A stretch of DNA of 64,000 bases from Lunularia cruciata (taxonomy: Eukaryota > Streptophyta > Marchantiopsida > Lunulariales > Lunulariaceae): positions 13,769,001-13,833,000 of the forward strand of contig OX419758.1 in the NCBI GenBank assembly GCA_948567375.1, read 5' to 3'. Below are positions 50,860-61,984 of this stretch, piece by piece (within the stretch, counting starts at the first letter, position 1; each line of letters begins with the position of its first letter). Both the position numbers and the translations under genes were made by a program. The notes under the pieces were generated by a model. That model saw nothing but the letters and a program-made list of their open reading frames with translations, had not been told where the DNA came from and did not search any database.

Positions 50860-51640
50860 ACCACCATCCTAGCCAAATGTCATGATTCTGCCATTGTAGA
50901 TCATGTTGGAATGGACAAGATCTTGGATGCAGTCAAACACTATTACTATTGACCCAAGATGAGCAACAATGTGATAGAATATGTTTGGAGCTGCATACTT
51001 TGTCAACAAAATAAGGCTTCTAATCAAGCTCCCAAAATACTCCTCCAACCTCTCCCCACTCCTACGCAACATTGGGAATAGGTAAGCATGGATCTGGTTT
51101 GTGAATTGCCCAAGACCACCTCTGGGTTTGATTCCATTATAGTCTTTGTTGACCGACTCAGCAAAATAATTCATGTACGTCTTGCCACCAAGGATGTGAT
51201 TACCCCGCAACTAGCTCAATTGTACTTTTCCCATCATAGCTTGTCTTGAGTGCTTATCATAGATAAAGGCACTCAATTCACTAGTTTGTTTTGGAGGACA
51301 CTCTTTGGGTTCTTAAAAACTAAATCGGCTGTGTCCATAGCTTACCATCCATACACCAATAGACAAATAGAGAGGGAAAATTGCACTATTGAGGACATGC
51401 TTTGAGGCCTTACTTTGGATGAGCAAGAGAGTTGGGACACCTTACTCCCATTGGTGGAATTTGCTTACAATAATTTGGTGAATACCTCCACACAAGTCAC
51501 ACCATTCTTCCTCATGTATGGAGAGCATCCTTTCACACCTTCAAGGTAGATGAAGGTCCATGCGATGGCTGCCAAGGTTGACATTGTCAACACTTTTGTT
51601 TCTAGAATCCAACAAGGGGTGGAGCATGCCAAACACAGGT
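50860..51640 (+). pseudogene. Integrase of element B (broken, catalytic triad kept)
   Basis: The N-terminal HHCC zinc site is visible (HDSAIVDHVG and CILCQQNK). In the core, MDLV gives the first Asp, IDKGTQFTS the second and QIEREN the Glu, so all three catalytic residues remain. Stop codons (for example after HYYY and after HHSLS) break the frame. Confidence 0.82.
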
Positions 51641-51924
51641 TGCAAATCACCCAAAATTAGCAAAAGCAATATGCAGATGCACACTACTAACACATGAAGT
51701 TTAATGTGGGAGATCAAGTCTGGCTGTCAACCACCAACCTCAAGTTTTTTGGTCCTCATAAGCTTAGACCTTGTTTTATAAGACCTTTCTCCATCCTTTG
51801 TTGCATCGGCACCATGGCCTATCATCTTGAGCTATCACCACATATGAAGATCCACCTAGTGTTTCATGTTTCCTTATTATGCTGATATGCTCCCTGGCCA
51901 TCCCACTTCTCTTCCATCCAAGAA

Positions 51925-52160
51925 AGTTGACATTGTCCAACCTTGGTTGATGAGGGAGAGGAGTATGAAGTTGAATGCATTCTCAAGAAATGCATCCATG
52001 GTACTCGCCATCCATATGTAGAATATCTGGTCCATTGGAAAGGGTACCCACTATACAAGGCAACATGGAAGCCAATAGCCAACTTGACCAATGCACCAAT
52101 GTTAGTGTTATCTTTTGAGCAACAACTTCACAACAAAGACATTGCGTTGTTGTAGGGAAA
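51925..52160 (+). pseudogene. Chromodomain of element B integrase
   Basis: EEYEVECILKKC followed by YLVHWKGYPLYKATWKP is a C-terminal chromodomain, the hallmark of chromoviruses, which use it to direct integration to marked chromatin. Two of the usual aromatic cage positions (Tyr and Trp) are visible. It is open for about 70 codons and ends at a stop. Confidence 0.88.
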
Positions 52161-52743
52161 GTAATCTACGTGAACCATTGGTGCATTTGGTGGGAGAGTT
52201 TTGTTGACTTTACATTATAGTGACTTCAACATTTTGTTATGTTATTGTATCTTGGGAATATCTTTCATGCCATTGTAAAGTCGGAAGCTATTGTGTGTTG
52301 CCATAAGCCTGAGGAAGTTTCAAGGGTTGAGTAAACTCAAAAGTCCTTTTATGTTTCAAGAGCTCAGAGGGTTTGAAAAATGATGCATGAGCTCGGGAGT
52401 TTATTTTTGCTCCACCAACTCAGTGCTTAAATTTATGTTACACTAGCTCATGATTTTTTTTATGTTATTGGATTTTGGGGGTACTTTAGTTTAGTGCCAT
52501 CAGAGCAAATAAGTCATATGAGAGTGTTTCATTTAGTAATTTTCAGCAAAAGAGTTGGTTTGGGATTTTCCTTGTTGAGGAGTGACAAAGTGGCCTAAGA
52601 AGGTTTTTTGAGTGGATAGAGGTTGAAGAAAAATGCCTTGAAAGGGTTTGGTGGTGATAGGGCCAGAGGAGAGGGGACATATGATTTGAGAGGCTTGCTG
52701 ATTGGAGGGGTACTTTGAAGGCTTATAGACAGGAGAGGAATGA

Positions 52744-53010
52744 AGGAGAGAAGGCAAGTAGAGTTTTTCCCGTAGGGATAGAGAAGTGTAAGCTTGGACA
52801 AGAGTGAATTTTTGAGTTAGAGAGGTATGTGCAGGAGAGAAGGCAAGTAGGGTTTTTCCCGCAAGAATGGAGGAGTGTAAGCTTGGACAAGAGTGAATTT
52901 TTGAGTTAGAGAGGTTTAGGCAAGAAAAAAGGCAATAAGTTCTCCCGTAGGGATGGAGGAGTGCAAGCTTGGACAGGAGTGAAATTTTGAGTTAGAGAGG
53001 TCTGTGCAAG
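52744..53010. repeat. Three tandem 89-bp repeats in element B 3' region
   Basis: Units start at 52744, 52833 and 52922, each with AAGCTTGGACA.GAGTGA and TTTGAGTTAGAGAGGT. They belong to the long non-coding region between the B chromodomain and its 3' LTR. Confidence 0.88.
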
Positions 53011-53218
53011 AGCTGGAGAGTATGGACAGAGGAAATCAAAAGGAAGGACATTGAGAGAAGGGCTATAAAGGAGAAATTTTGAGAGAAGAGTTTAGGTTGT
53101 GCAAGAGTTTAAGAGTTTGGACAGAGTGAAGATGGAATAAGAATCGAAAGGAGTTTTTGAGAAGTGGCTACAGGGAGAGATTTTTGAAGGAAAGGATACT
53201 TGGTTGTGTAAGGGAATT

Positions 53219-53644
53219 TGTAACAATATGGAGTTTAGCAACAAAGTTAGTCAGGCTTACAAAGTAGCACATAAGATAAATTAGGCTAGAATATTCTAGA
53301 AGTATATAGGAAGTTTCTTGGGAAGCTTCCCGGCTAGCTTAGCTTGCACCTCAAGTAAGTAGCTTCTAGAAGGAAGCTTCTAGAAGCTTCCAACTAGCTT
53401 AGCTTGCATGCCAAGTAGGCGGCTTCTAGAAGGAAGCTTCTTGAGAAGTTTCCTAGTTAACTTGGCTTTCACTCTAAGAAAGCGGCTTGAGGAAGCTTCT
53501 TGAGAAGCTTCTCAAGGGCCTTGTATGCTACCTATAAATACCAAAGCCAAAGCTCATGCTAGGCATTCGGAGTTTTCCCACATTCAAGTGTCCCAATGTG
53601 AGTTTCCATTCTCCTATTTTTCTCATCAATCTCAATCTTTTACA
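53219..53644 (+). mobile_element. 5' LTR of element A
   Basis: 426 bp, TG...CA, with a TATAAATA box at 53533-53540. The first 300 bp contain many AAGCTTC/GAAGCTT segments able to pair with each other, so transcripts of U3 could fold strongly. Confidence 0.95.
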
Positions 53645-53663
53645 TTGGTATCAGAGCAAGAAT
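53645..53663 (+). other. Primer-binding site of element A
   Basis: TTGGTATCAGAGCAAGAATG directly follows the 5' LTR. TGGTATCAGAGC is the standard plant initiator-Met tRNA primer site. Confidence 0.93.
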
Positions 53664-53915
53664 GGGATAGACGGAATTTATGGACCACAGAATCCACTTC
53701 CACCAAATCATTGGGATTTTCATGTCCAAATATTACCCAAACACTGCTTCACCCAATTCATCACCTCATGCTTTGGGCAAGATTTTCTACATATGATCAT
53801 CGTGTTTGAGGAACCCTTGATACTTTTGGTTGTCACTTATGGAGAAAAGTGGACTTGCTGTATCTATTTGTTAATCAATTAGATAAATTGGGAGTAGTAG
53901 GATAGAGTAGTAGCT

Positions 53916-54780
53916 ATGGCGGCAATACTGGATGTTATCCTTGCGATGCAACAACAAATTGAGCACCTTACTCGATTGTTGGATGAACAAGGCCAACAAT
54001 AACAAGAACATATAGAGAGATTGCTAGTCCAAGATGGAGAAGATTGTAATCAATTTCTAAAACCCAAGGTGTTTGAATGCAAGAATCTTCCGGGCATAGT
54101 GGAGAATTTTGTGTTTGATTGCAAATGTTACTTTGAAACCACTAATCTTCAAGATGAAAAAAATAGATTCTCTTGGTTTCTAGCCAATTGGATGGTGTGG
54201 CAAAATTATGGTGGCAATTCCAAGTGGAGCAAGCTAAACGACAAATTGTTGCACCAATCTTGACATGGATAGAATTCAAGGATGCAATACTTGGTCAATT
54301 GTAAACTATAAATGCCACTCGAGCCGCACAAGATAAATTGGCGGAGTTGAAGCAAATTGGCTAAGTAAGAGGCTACATCACACAATTTCAGAACATCATC
54401 ATGCAAATTCTAAATATACAAGAAGGAGAAGTTTTGGATCGATTTATGCAGGGATTGAAGTCACAAACCAAACTGGAGGTGACTATGCAAGAACCACAAA
54501 ACGTAGAAGAAGCCATGCAATTGGCTGAGCGCTTTGACTCCTTGGTTGCAAAAACTTGGTCTCAACCTTGACTTACACCAAGCTTACCAGTACAATATGC
54601 ACAGTACCAGACCTTGACTTATTGGTATGGAAGAACCAATACCAATGGAGATTGATGCTATCCAACGAAGGCCACTTGGTGCAGTAGATAGAGAAATATT
54701 GTGACAAAATGGAGGTTGTTTTTATTGTTGCCAAGTTGGACATCGCATTGCTAAATGTCCACTTAGGAATGGACGACCTC
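53916..54780 (+). pseudogene. gag of element A (broken)
   Basis: A plausible start ATG at 53916 opens 28 codons before TAA at 54000. The frame then continues to 54263 and, after a frame change, from about 54245 onward. There the capsid-like text has EGEVLDRFMQGLK and EAMQLAERFDSL. The zinc knuckle at 54717-54758 is intact (CFYCCQVGHRIAKC, CX2CX4HX4C). Two CAA-type codons have become stops. Confidence 0.85.
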
Positions 54781-54868
54781 AACAAGTTGCCCAGATGGAG
54801 TTTGTGGAACCAAAGGATCAAGGAAACAAAGAATCCCAGTAGGAGATTTTGAGCCACCTATTGGGAGC

Positions 54869-55348
54869 TTGATTAGTTCCAATAGGATTGAAGGCTCAAC
54901 CTATGCAAGTTTGCTTCACTTGCAAGGTACAATATCTAATCGGGATTGTAGGATTTTGGTTGATTCTGGAAGTTTAAAGAATTGCATGTCTATGCAATTA
55001 GCAAAGGAATTGAGTATTCTTATCAAGCCAGTCATTGGAAGTAGTTTGATGATGGTTGATGGTAGAAAGGGTTCTGCATCCCGCACCTCGCATCTTGTTA
55101 CCTTCAAGATAAGGAAGGAGTATTTGGAGTGTATGAGGTTTGTAGTGGCACCTCTACACTATGATATCATTCTGGGTCTACCTTGGCTTGAACGTCATAA
55201 AGTTCAATTCAATTGGACCCGATGCCAAATTCAAGTACAACACCAAGGTAAGAATTTACAATTAGGTTGTCTGGCACCTTTGAGTAAGATACCTAAGAAT
55301 AGTCAGTCCCAAGATGGGAAGTTTGTCGAGAAGGTAGCCATAGAGTGA
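54869..55348 (+). pseudogene. Aspartic protease of element A
   Basis: A 159-codon open frame with ILVDSGSLKNCMS holding the catalytic Asp-Ser-Gly, then DIILGLPWLERHKVQFNW, the conserved C-terminal protease segment. This is the best preserved domain of A and could still be folded correctly. The frame ends at a stop before RT. Confidence 0.87.
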
Positions 55349-55559
55349 ACCTTGAAGGGAAACTTCCCAAGATGGGAAGTTTGCCAAGATGGCAACCATG
55401 GAGCAAGCTTGGAAGAGAGATGAGTCCCTAGAAGGGAAGTTGGTTAGTAAAGCAGCCATAGAGCAAGCTTTAGAGGAAGGTAAGTCTATATTTGCGATGT
55501 GGATCAAGCTGATTGCACAGGAACAATTGGAGGAGTGCAAGAGCCTCATCAAGCAATGG

Positions 55560-56440
55560 TTGATTGGATAGTTCAAGAGTTCGCAGATGTGTTTCTAGAT
55601 GATATGCCAAAGGGATTACCCTCCGATCGAGGTATGCCCTTCAAGATCGAGTTATTGCCAACGAGTACTCTAGTGAGTAGACCAATCTATCGGCTCTCAC
55701 AAAAGGAGTTGGAGGAGTTGCAAATAACACTTACAGAGTTGTTGGAGAAGGACTTCATACAACGTAGTATCTCTCCTTGGGGAGCACCGGTACTATTTGT
55801 TCTAATGAAGGATGGAGGACTTTGTTTTTGTATTGATTACCGTGGGCTCAATAAGCAAACTATGAAGAATGAGTATCTCTTGCCTCGGATCGATGACTTT
55901 CTTGATCAACTAAGTGGAGCATGCTACTTTTCCAAGTTAGATCTTTGTAGTGGCTATTGGCAAATTCCTATTGATAGAAATGATGTGTAAAAGATTGCCT
56001 TCCGTACAAGGTATGGCATTTTGAGTGGAGAGTTCTACCTTTCGGACTCACTAATGCTCCAGGTGTCTTCATGGATCACATGCATTGGGTGTTGGATGGA
56101 CTATTGGATCGGTCTGTGGTGGTGTTCTTGATGATATCATAATTTATAGTAAGACAAAGACAGAACATGTGAATCATGTATGAGAAGTCCTAAGACGACT
56201 ACGACAATGGAAGTTTTACTGCAAGAAGTTGAAGTCAGCCTTTTGGCATAAGAAGGTTACCTTCTTGGGTCATAAGATCTCATCAGAGGGGATCAAGATG
56301 GAAAAAGAAAAAATCAAGGTCATTATTGATTGGCCTACTCCAAAGGATACTACAAAAGTATGGGCATTCAATGGTTGGCCAATTTTTTTCGACGGTTCAT
56401 CCATTATTATGCTCATGTGGCTGCACCATTGACTGACCTC
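55560..56440 (+). pseudogene. Reverse transcriptase of element A (broken)
   Basis: Open to 55990 with [22 protein letters not shown] and [17 protein letters not shown] at 55988-55990 replaces a CAA codon that element C still has at 44502. Past the stop come KIAFRTRYG, a frame change, and the catalytic FLDDI region near 56130, which lost one base. The connection part at about 56225-56345 has FLGHKISSEGIKM. Confidence 0.86.
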
Positions 56441-56544
56441 TTGGGAAAGAACTTGAGCTTCCAGTGAACATGAAGAAGCATTCCAGAAGTTAAAGCATAT
56501 GGTGTCTTCAAGACCCATTCTTCAACCATATGATCCTCAACTAC

Positions 56545-56905
56545 CTTGTGTGGTTGATTTTGATGTTTCTAACTTTGCAATTGGAGCAGTGCTGCAACAA
56601 GAATTCCTTGATGGACTCCATCCCATTGCCTTTGTGTCTCGTCGACTTAATACGGCTGAACAAAACTACTCTGCTTGAGATCAAGAACAACTTGCAATGG
56701 TATACACCACCAAGGTATGGAGGCATTACCTCTTGGAGAAACAAGTGATCATGCAAACTGATCACAAACCATTGTTGCAGACCTTACACTTGGAACACAT
56801 GAAGAGTCTACATCATCGATGGGAGGAACAACTCCAATTTTATAACATCAAACTTGAGTACAAATTGGGTCGGTTCCATGTCATCCCTTATGCTTTATCA
56901 TGACG
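56545..56905 (+). pseudogene. RNase H of element A (broken)
   Basis: FDVSNFAIGAVLQQE starts the domain; TGA near 56678 interrupts it where C has CAA. Then LAMVYTTKVWRHYLL, QTDHKPL (catalytic Asp) and GRFHVIPYALS follow before a stop. Confidence 0.85.
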
Positions 56906-57129
56906 ACCTGATTTGAAGTCTCTTCCTCTCATCATAGTGGCAATTTCAACGGTGTTAGTTGACTCCAAGGTCCAAAATGAGTTTCAATCAGCTCTACACC
57001 AAGATCCTTTCTTCCAAATGGTACATGGTTGCCTTACGGCATGCAATAAGGAGTACAACACCTTCTCCATCAAGGAGGGCCTTTTATTCCATGAGGACCG
57101 GATCTATGTTCCAGCTAAAGGTGATCTTT

Positions 57130-57860
57130 GACTTGTGCGCCTTCAAGAAGCCCATGATTTACTCATCACTGGTCATATGGGTGTGGACAAGACCTTGGGT
57201 ACCTTCCAACGTCAATGGTGGTGGCCCAATATGACACAAGATGTTTGAGAATTTGTCCAATCGTGTGAGAGCTACCAACATAACAAGGCCAACAACCGGA
57301 AGCCAAGTGGAATCCTTCAACCACTTGCCGATCCATCTGCTTGTTGGGAGCATGTGAGCTTGGATCTCATCATATCCTTGCCAAAGACAAAACAAGGACA
57401 CACCGCAATTGTGGTGTTTGTGGATAAGCTTAGTAAGCAAATCCACTTGGCACTAACCTATGATACCGTGGATGCTCCAACCTTAGCACAAATCTACTTC
57501 AACAATGTTTTCAAGCATCATGGGATGCCATGTGTACTCATCTCCAACCGTGATCCTCGATTTACCAAATTTTTTTGGCAAACATTCTTCCAGATACTTG
57601 GCACCAAGCTTGCTTTGTCTATGGCCTATCATCCACAAACTGATGGACAAACCAAACGTGAAATTGTACATTGGAGGATATATTGCATACCTTTGTCAAT
57701 GTCTGCCATACCAGTTGGGATGAATGTCTTGCAGCTGCAGAATTTGCCTACAACAATTCCAAATAGGCAAGCACTAGATTTTCTCCTTTCTTTCTCAATT
57801 TTGGCCAAGATCCGCTTGTTCTAGATTCTCTTCTTGCTTCCTCTCCATCTTAGGTTCCTC
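57130..57860 (+). pseudogene. Integrase of element A, two catalytic residues lost
   Basis: The HHCC zinc site reads H..H (HDLLITGHMGVDK) and C..(C to Y)H; a TGA at about 57247 interrupts it. The core is open from 57354 to 57824. The first Asp is in SLDLI. The second Asp is Asn in VLISNRDPRF (near 57548). The Glu is Lys in GQTKREIV (near 57655). Both changes are G-to-A directly after C. Strand transfer would not be possible even if the frame were open. Confidence 0.88.
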
Positions 57861-58204
57861 ATACTTCCACATTCTTGACCACTATATCCCAATCTCTTTA
57901 ACAAGCCACGTCTCACCTCCTTGTTGCTCAGAATTGCCAAAAACAATATGCGGACCACCATCGTCGTGATCTCACCTTTGAAGTCGGTGATAAAGTCATG
58001 CTATCTTCTAGTAACCTCTCTCTCCCACTTGATACCCAAGTTTGTAAACTTGCCCCTAATTGGATAGGACACTTTGATATCACCCAAATTGTCTCTCTTG
58101 TTGCTTATTGACTTGCCTTGCCTTGTCACATGCGTATCCATCTTGTCTTTCATATTTCCAAGTTGAAACCCTTTGTTCCTAACCCCTCTTCCTTTTCCTC
58201 TTGA

Positions 58205-58519
58205 GTCCAACCTCTCCCTCTTCATGTCCCTATCAATGATCAGGAGGAGTATGAAGTTGATCGTATCCTTGCACGTCGCCATATTCAACAAGGCCGTCAC
58301 CAACATAAGGAGTACAAGGTCCTTTGGAAAGGGTATCCCCTTCATGATGCCACATGGGAACCTCTTTCTCACCTCCAGAATGCACAGACAGCCATCCAGG
58401 AATTCGAAGCTTCATTGGCAACGAGGATGTCACCAACTAGCGGCGGGGGAATATGTAACAATATGGAGTTTAGCGACAAAGTTAGTTGGGCTTACAAAGT
58501 AGCACATAAGATAAATTAG
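58205..58519 (+). pseudogene. Chromodomain of element A, reading into the 3' LTR
   Basis: QEEYEVDRILARR then YKVLWKGYPLHDATWEPLSH is a full chromodomain. The frame runs on through the polypurine tract as ...SGGG and ends at TAG 58517-58519, 66 nt inside the 3' LTR. The end of the polyprotein therefore overlaps the tract and LTR, an arrangement known from some chromovirus lineages. Confidence 0.85.
58440..58450 (+). other. Polypurine tract of element A
   Basis: GCGGCGGGGGA, three bases before the 3' LTR at 58454. It is the presumed plus-strand primer and also codes Gly residues of the polyprotein tail. Confidence 0.8.
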
Positions 58520-58879
58520 CCTAGAATATTTTGGAAGTATCTAGGAAGTTTCTTGGGAAGCTTCCTAGCTAGCTTAGCTTGCACCTCAAGTAAGTAGCTT
58601 CTAGAAGGAAACTCCTAGAAGCTTCCAACTAGCTTAGCTTGCACGCCAAGTAGGCGGCTTCTAGAAGGAAGCTTCTTGAGAAGCTTTCTAGTTAACTTGG
58701 CTTGCACTCTAAGAAAGCCGCTTGAGGAAGCTTCTTGAGAAGCTTCTCAAGGGCCTTGTATACTACCTATAAATACCAAAGCCAAAGCTCATGCTAGGCA
58801 TTCGGAGTTTTCCCGTATTCAAGTGTCCCAATGTGAGTTTCCATTCTCCTATTTCTCTCCTTGGTCTTGGTCTTTTACA
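58454..58879 (+). mobile_element. 3' LTR of element A
   Basis: 426 bp, same length as the 5' LTR, with TATAAATA at 58768-58775. Followed directly by the GAATT target duplication. Confidence 0.95.
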
Positions 58880-58884
58880 GAATT

Positions 58885-60814
58885 GGAGAGTTTGGACAGG
58901 AAGGGAAGAGAGTATTTCAAGTTTTAGGAAGCCTTGGACCGAGATAGTGGAAAGAATATTTTTGCAGCTTGCCCTAGACAGTGACAGGAAAGAGAGAATT
59001 TGAGAGTCTAGCTTGTGCACTGGTCTGTGACAGGTGGATAGAGAAGGAAGGAAGGAAAAGGAGTTTTGGGAGGTTTTGGCCTGGAGAGAAGGAAGGAAGG
59101 AAAAGGAGTTTTGGGAGATTTTGAATTGTATAGAGGAGGAAGAGAGTGGGAAGGAGTTCCCAGAGATATTGTGCTGGACAGAATTGGACATAGAAGGAAA
59201 GGGAGTAATTCAAGAGAACAGTATTGGATAGAAGAGAAGGAAAATTGGGAGATTTTGTGCTGGCTTTTGCCCTGGACAGAGAAGTGAGAAGGGGAAGGAA
59301 TTTTTGAGAGCTTGCCTTGAATTGGACAGGATGAAAAGAGAAGGGCTTAGGGGAATTTTTGAAGGATTTGGTCCTGGGCTGTGAAATAGGGGAGGAGTAT
59401 TTTTGAAGTTTGTGTGTGCCTTGGTTGGACAGAGGTGCAAGAGTGGGGAAATTTCCAGGAGACTCTTGCTGATGCAATGACAAGACAATGAATGGACTTA
59501 GGTTTCGAGGGAAGAGTGCTTCAGGAGAGAATGAGATGAGTTTTGAGAGGATTGACAGAAAAGAGTTTTTTTGAGGAGAGTGCTTCAAGAGAATGAGATG
59601 AACTTTGAGAGGAAAGGGTTTTATGGGACAAGAACTGTACTTCAAGGGAACAACTGTGACTAATCAAGAGATAGTTAGGAGAAATTTTGAGTTTGTTGTG
59701 AAGGTTTGAGAGTGAACCAAGAGAGATAGAAAGGAGGAGTTTCAAAATTTTGTTGTGAAGGTTTGAGAGTGAACCAAGAGAGACAAAAAGGAGGAGTTTC
59801 ATAATTTTGTTGTGAAGGCTTGAGAGTGAACCAAGAAAGATAGACAGAGAGGAACTTTCAAGCTTTACAGTGAGGACCAGGAGAGCTGGAGACAAAAGAG
59901 TTTTTGAGGTTCAAAGAGGACTGAGCAGGAGCAAAGGGGAAAATTTGAAGCTTGTAGTGAAGGCTCGAAGTGAAGCAAAAAAGCTAGAGACAACAAAGTA
60001 GTTCTCAAAGGTTGGGGAATGGCTGATGCTGGGCAGAAGATAGAGAGGCCATTTTCTCAAAGGTGATGTGAAGGTCTGATGCTAAAGTTACATGGCAGAG
60101 AGAAGAGAAGGAGAGGCTTCAAATGCTGAGTGGTGAATGACAGTTTGATAAAAGAGAAGGAGTTGAGAAGATTTTTTGCATGTGATTGGGCAAATTTGGA
60201 TGCTCAGCTGGAACGTCTTGGTTGCCCATGTGATAAATTAGGAATGGTCACTCCATAGGAAAGAGTTGTTTGTCTTGTTTGACTTATACTTGTATGACTG
60301 GTTGAAGAGGATGATTCATGAACAGATAAATGTACTCTGAATTATGGATGTTGTCAAAGGAAGGGCTGCATTTAAGAGCTCTTGGTCCAGTCTATGTGAT
60401 TGCGCAGTTCAGTGATTGATACAGCCGGGTTTGACCACCATTAGTTGCTTGCGGCTATTTCACAAGTCTCACCAAATCCGTCTTAGGAATCTATCCAAGC
60501 CAAGAGCCAAACCCACAGACTTGAACATAAAAGAGAACTAGAAGTGATACTTTATAGGAGTAGAGCTACAAGGCCAAACACAACCAAACAAAATTGAACG
60601 CTATAGATCTACTTTAGGCTACAAGATCCGACATACAAACCTTGGGAACAATTAGAACAACCTGACCTATTGGAATGAGCCTGCTAGCCATACCAAAAAA
60701 GGAAAAGAATATCAAACTTTGGGAAGACTCAAGCCATAAACACCAATCACAACCAAGCACAAGCAGCCAGGTGCCCGGTGCACTCTTGAGGACAAAACCC
60801 TACGACAACGTCTT
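58885..60814 (+). other. Long purine-rich 3' region of element B (resumed after A)
   Basis: Non-coding. The + strand is strongly purine-rich (AAGGAAGGAAAAGGAG repeats at about 59045-59110). The opposite strand therefore shows long but meaningless open frames rich in Ser, Phe, Leu and Pro. It continues the tandem-repeat-rich stretch that begins at 52165. Confidence 0.75.
59695..59865. repeat. Three tandem 57-bp repeats in element B 3' region
   Basis: Units start at 59695, 59752 and 59809 with the core GTTGTGAAGG.TTGAGAGTGA followed by ACCAAGA. The period of 57 keeps a minus-strand frame open by chance. Confidence 0.88.
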
Positions 60815-60827
60815 AAAAGGGGGGAGG
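60815..60827 (+). other. Polypurine tract of element B
   Basis: AAAAGGGGGGAGG, two bases before the 3' LTR at 60830. Confidence 0.85.
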
Positions 60828-60829
60828 TT

Positions 60830-61416
60830 TGTAATACAAGCATAGACATATTAACTAGAGGTGAAAATTGGCTTAGTAACATCTAGAAGGATTTTGTATG
60901 CAATGGGCTAGGAGGATTAGACAAAGGTGTCACCAAAAGAGTACTACTAATAGAGTAGAAGCTGAAAATAACCTAAAAAGTTTAGAGCCAATTTTGAAGA
61001 TCTAAACGGATGAATTAGGCCTCAAAAAGGGAAAGATTCCTTCCCCTTTTGACAAGAATGGCTTGCCTTCTCCCCCTTATCATTTTTCAAGAGCTTTCCA
61101 ATGATTTCACCCATGCAATTTTGAGCTCCCTACAAGAAGATTCCCTAAAGATTCCCTTTGGTCAAACCTATTTGACCAACTAGATAGGACAAGGATTGAC
61201 ATGTCACCCATCAAAACAACTAATCCAAGGATAGAGCTCACTAACAGGTCCTCAATCCATGCATTTGATCCAAGGGTGGAGTTTCCTTTGGGGGATCCTC
61301 TTTGCTACATAATAAAGAGAAGGTGCTCCTTTGGAGCATCGAAGGATTGAGTGTGAAACCTATGTTCTTTCTCTTGTATTTCTCTTGGAGATTTCTCTTG
61401 TCCTCGGAGGACTACA
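60830..61416 (+). mobile_element. 3' LTR of element B
   Basis: Starts TGTAATACAAG and ends GGACTACA, 587 bp. Aligns with 46469-47070 throughout, with many substitutions. Followed by the CTTCT duplication and then the continued integrase text of element C. Confidence 0.92.
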
Positions 61417-61984
61417 CTTCTTGACGATAATATTCCAATCCCTACAAAGAGCCAAAACTTATTTCCTTGTTGCTTAGAATTGTTAGAAACAATATGCAGA
61501 CCAACATCATCATGATCTCACCTTTCAATTGGGTGATAAGGTCATGCTTTCTTCTAGTAACCTACCCCTCCCACTTGATACCCAACCCAAGTCCATAAAA
61601 TTGTTACTAATGGAATATGACCATTTGATGTCACCCAAATCATTTCTCATATTGCTTATTGACTTACCTTGCCTTGTCATATGCAAATCCATCATATATT
61701 TCATGTTTCCAAGTTTAAACCCTATCTCTTGATCCATCTTCTTATTCTCTTGTGTCCAACCTCCTTATCTTCTTTTCCTTATGAACTATCATGAGTATGA
61801 AGTTGATCATATACTTGCAAGTCGCCTCCTTCAATGAGACTGTAGATAACATATTGAGTACAAAGTCCTCTAGAAAGGATATCCCTTTCATGATGCCACT
61901 TGGGAACCTCTTTCTCATCTCCAAAATCAAAAAATGGCTATCCAAGAGTTTGAAGCTTCCGTGGTGACAAGGACATCATCAACC
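61417..61984 (+). pseudogene. Integrase tail and chromodomain of element C (3' part)
   Basis: Continues the C integrase cut at 46468. The chromodomain is recognisable at about 61790-61970 (HEYEVDHILASR, GYPFHDATWEPLSH) with stops inside. It joins directly to the interior of an LTR: the polypurine tract and about the first 250 bp of the LTR are missing. Confidence 0.78.

Larger units (their letters stand above)
53219..58879 (+). mobile_element. Element A: structurally complete Ty3/gypsy chromovirus, 5661 bp, innermost
   Basis: The LTRs are 53219-53644 and 58454-58879, both exactly 426 bp, both TGTAACAATATGG...TTTTACA. Target duplication GAATT lies at 53214-53218 and 58880-58884. The primer site is at 53645 and the polypurine tract at 58440-58450. 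By hand the LTRs differ at about 27 positions (about 6%), of which about 22 are transitions. Domain order is gag with zinc knuckle, protease, RT, RNase H, integrase, chromodomain. All parts are recognisable, but stops and frameshifts break the polyprotein, and the integrase has lost two of three catalytic residues. It sits in the 3' region of element B. Confidence 0.95.
46469..61416 (+). mobile_element. Element B: Ty3/gypsy chromovirus, about 9.3 kb plus nested element A
   Basis: Complete structure. 5' LTR 46469-47070 (602 bp) and 3' LTR 60830-61416 (587 bp), each TG...CA. Target duplication CTTCT lies at 46464-46468 and 61417-61421. The primer site begins at 47072 and the polypurine tract is 60815-60827. 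Domain order is gag, protease, RT, RNase H, integrase, chromodomain. An unusually long, repeat-filled stretch (52165-53218 and 58885-60814, about 3 kb) separates the chromodomain from the 3' LTR. Element A (5661 bp) is inserted in this stretch. The LTRs differ much more than those of A, consistent with B being older. Coding parts are broken by stops, although RT is open for 198 codons. Confidence 0.92.

Noticed and set aside
58974-59645. A 223-codon minus-strand open frame (Ser/Pro/Leu/Phe-rich)
   Set aside because: It lies opposite purine-rich, tandemly repeated non-coding DNA of element B. Pyrimidine-rich strands lack stop codons by composition. No motif, and other frames there are open too.
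59521-59895. Minus-strand frame with repeated hydrophobic 19-residue units
   Set aside because: The period-57 tandem repeat keeps the frame open by arithmetic; no independent sign of coding.
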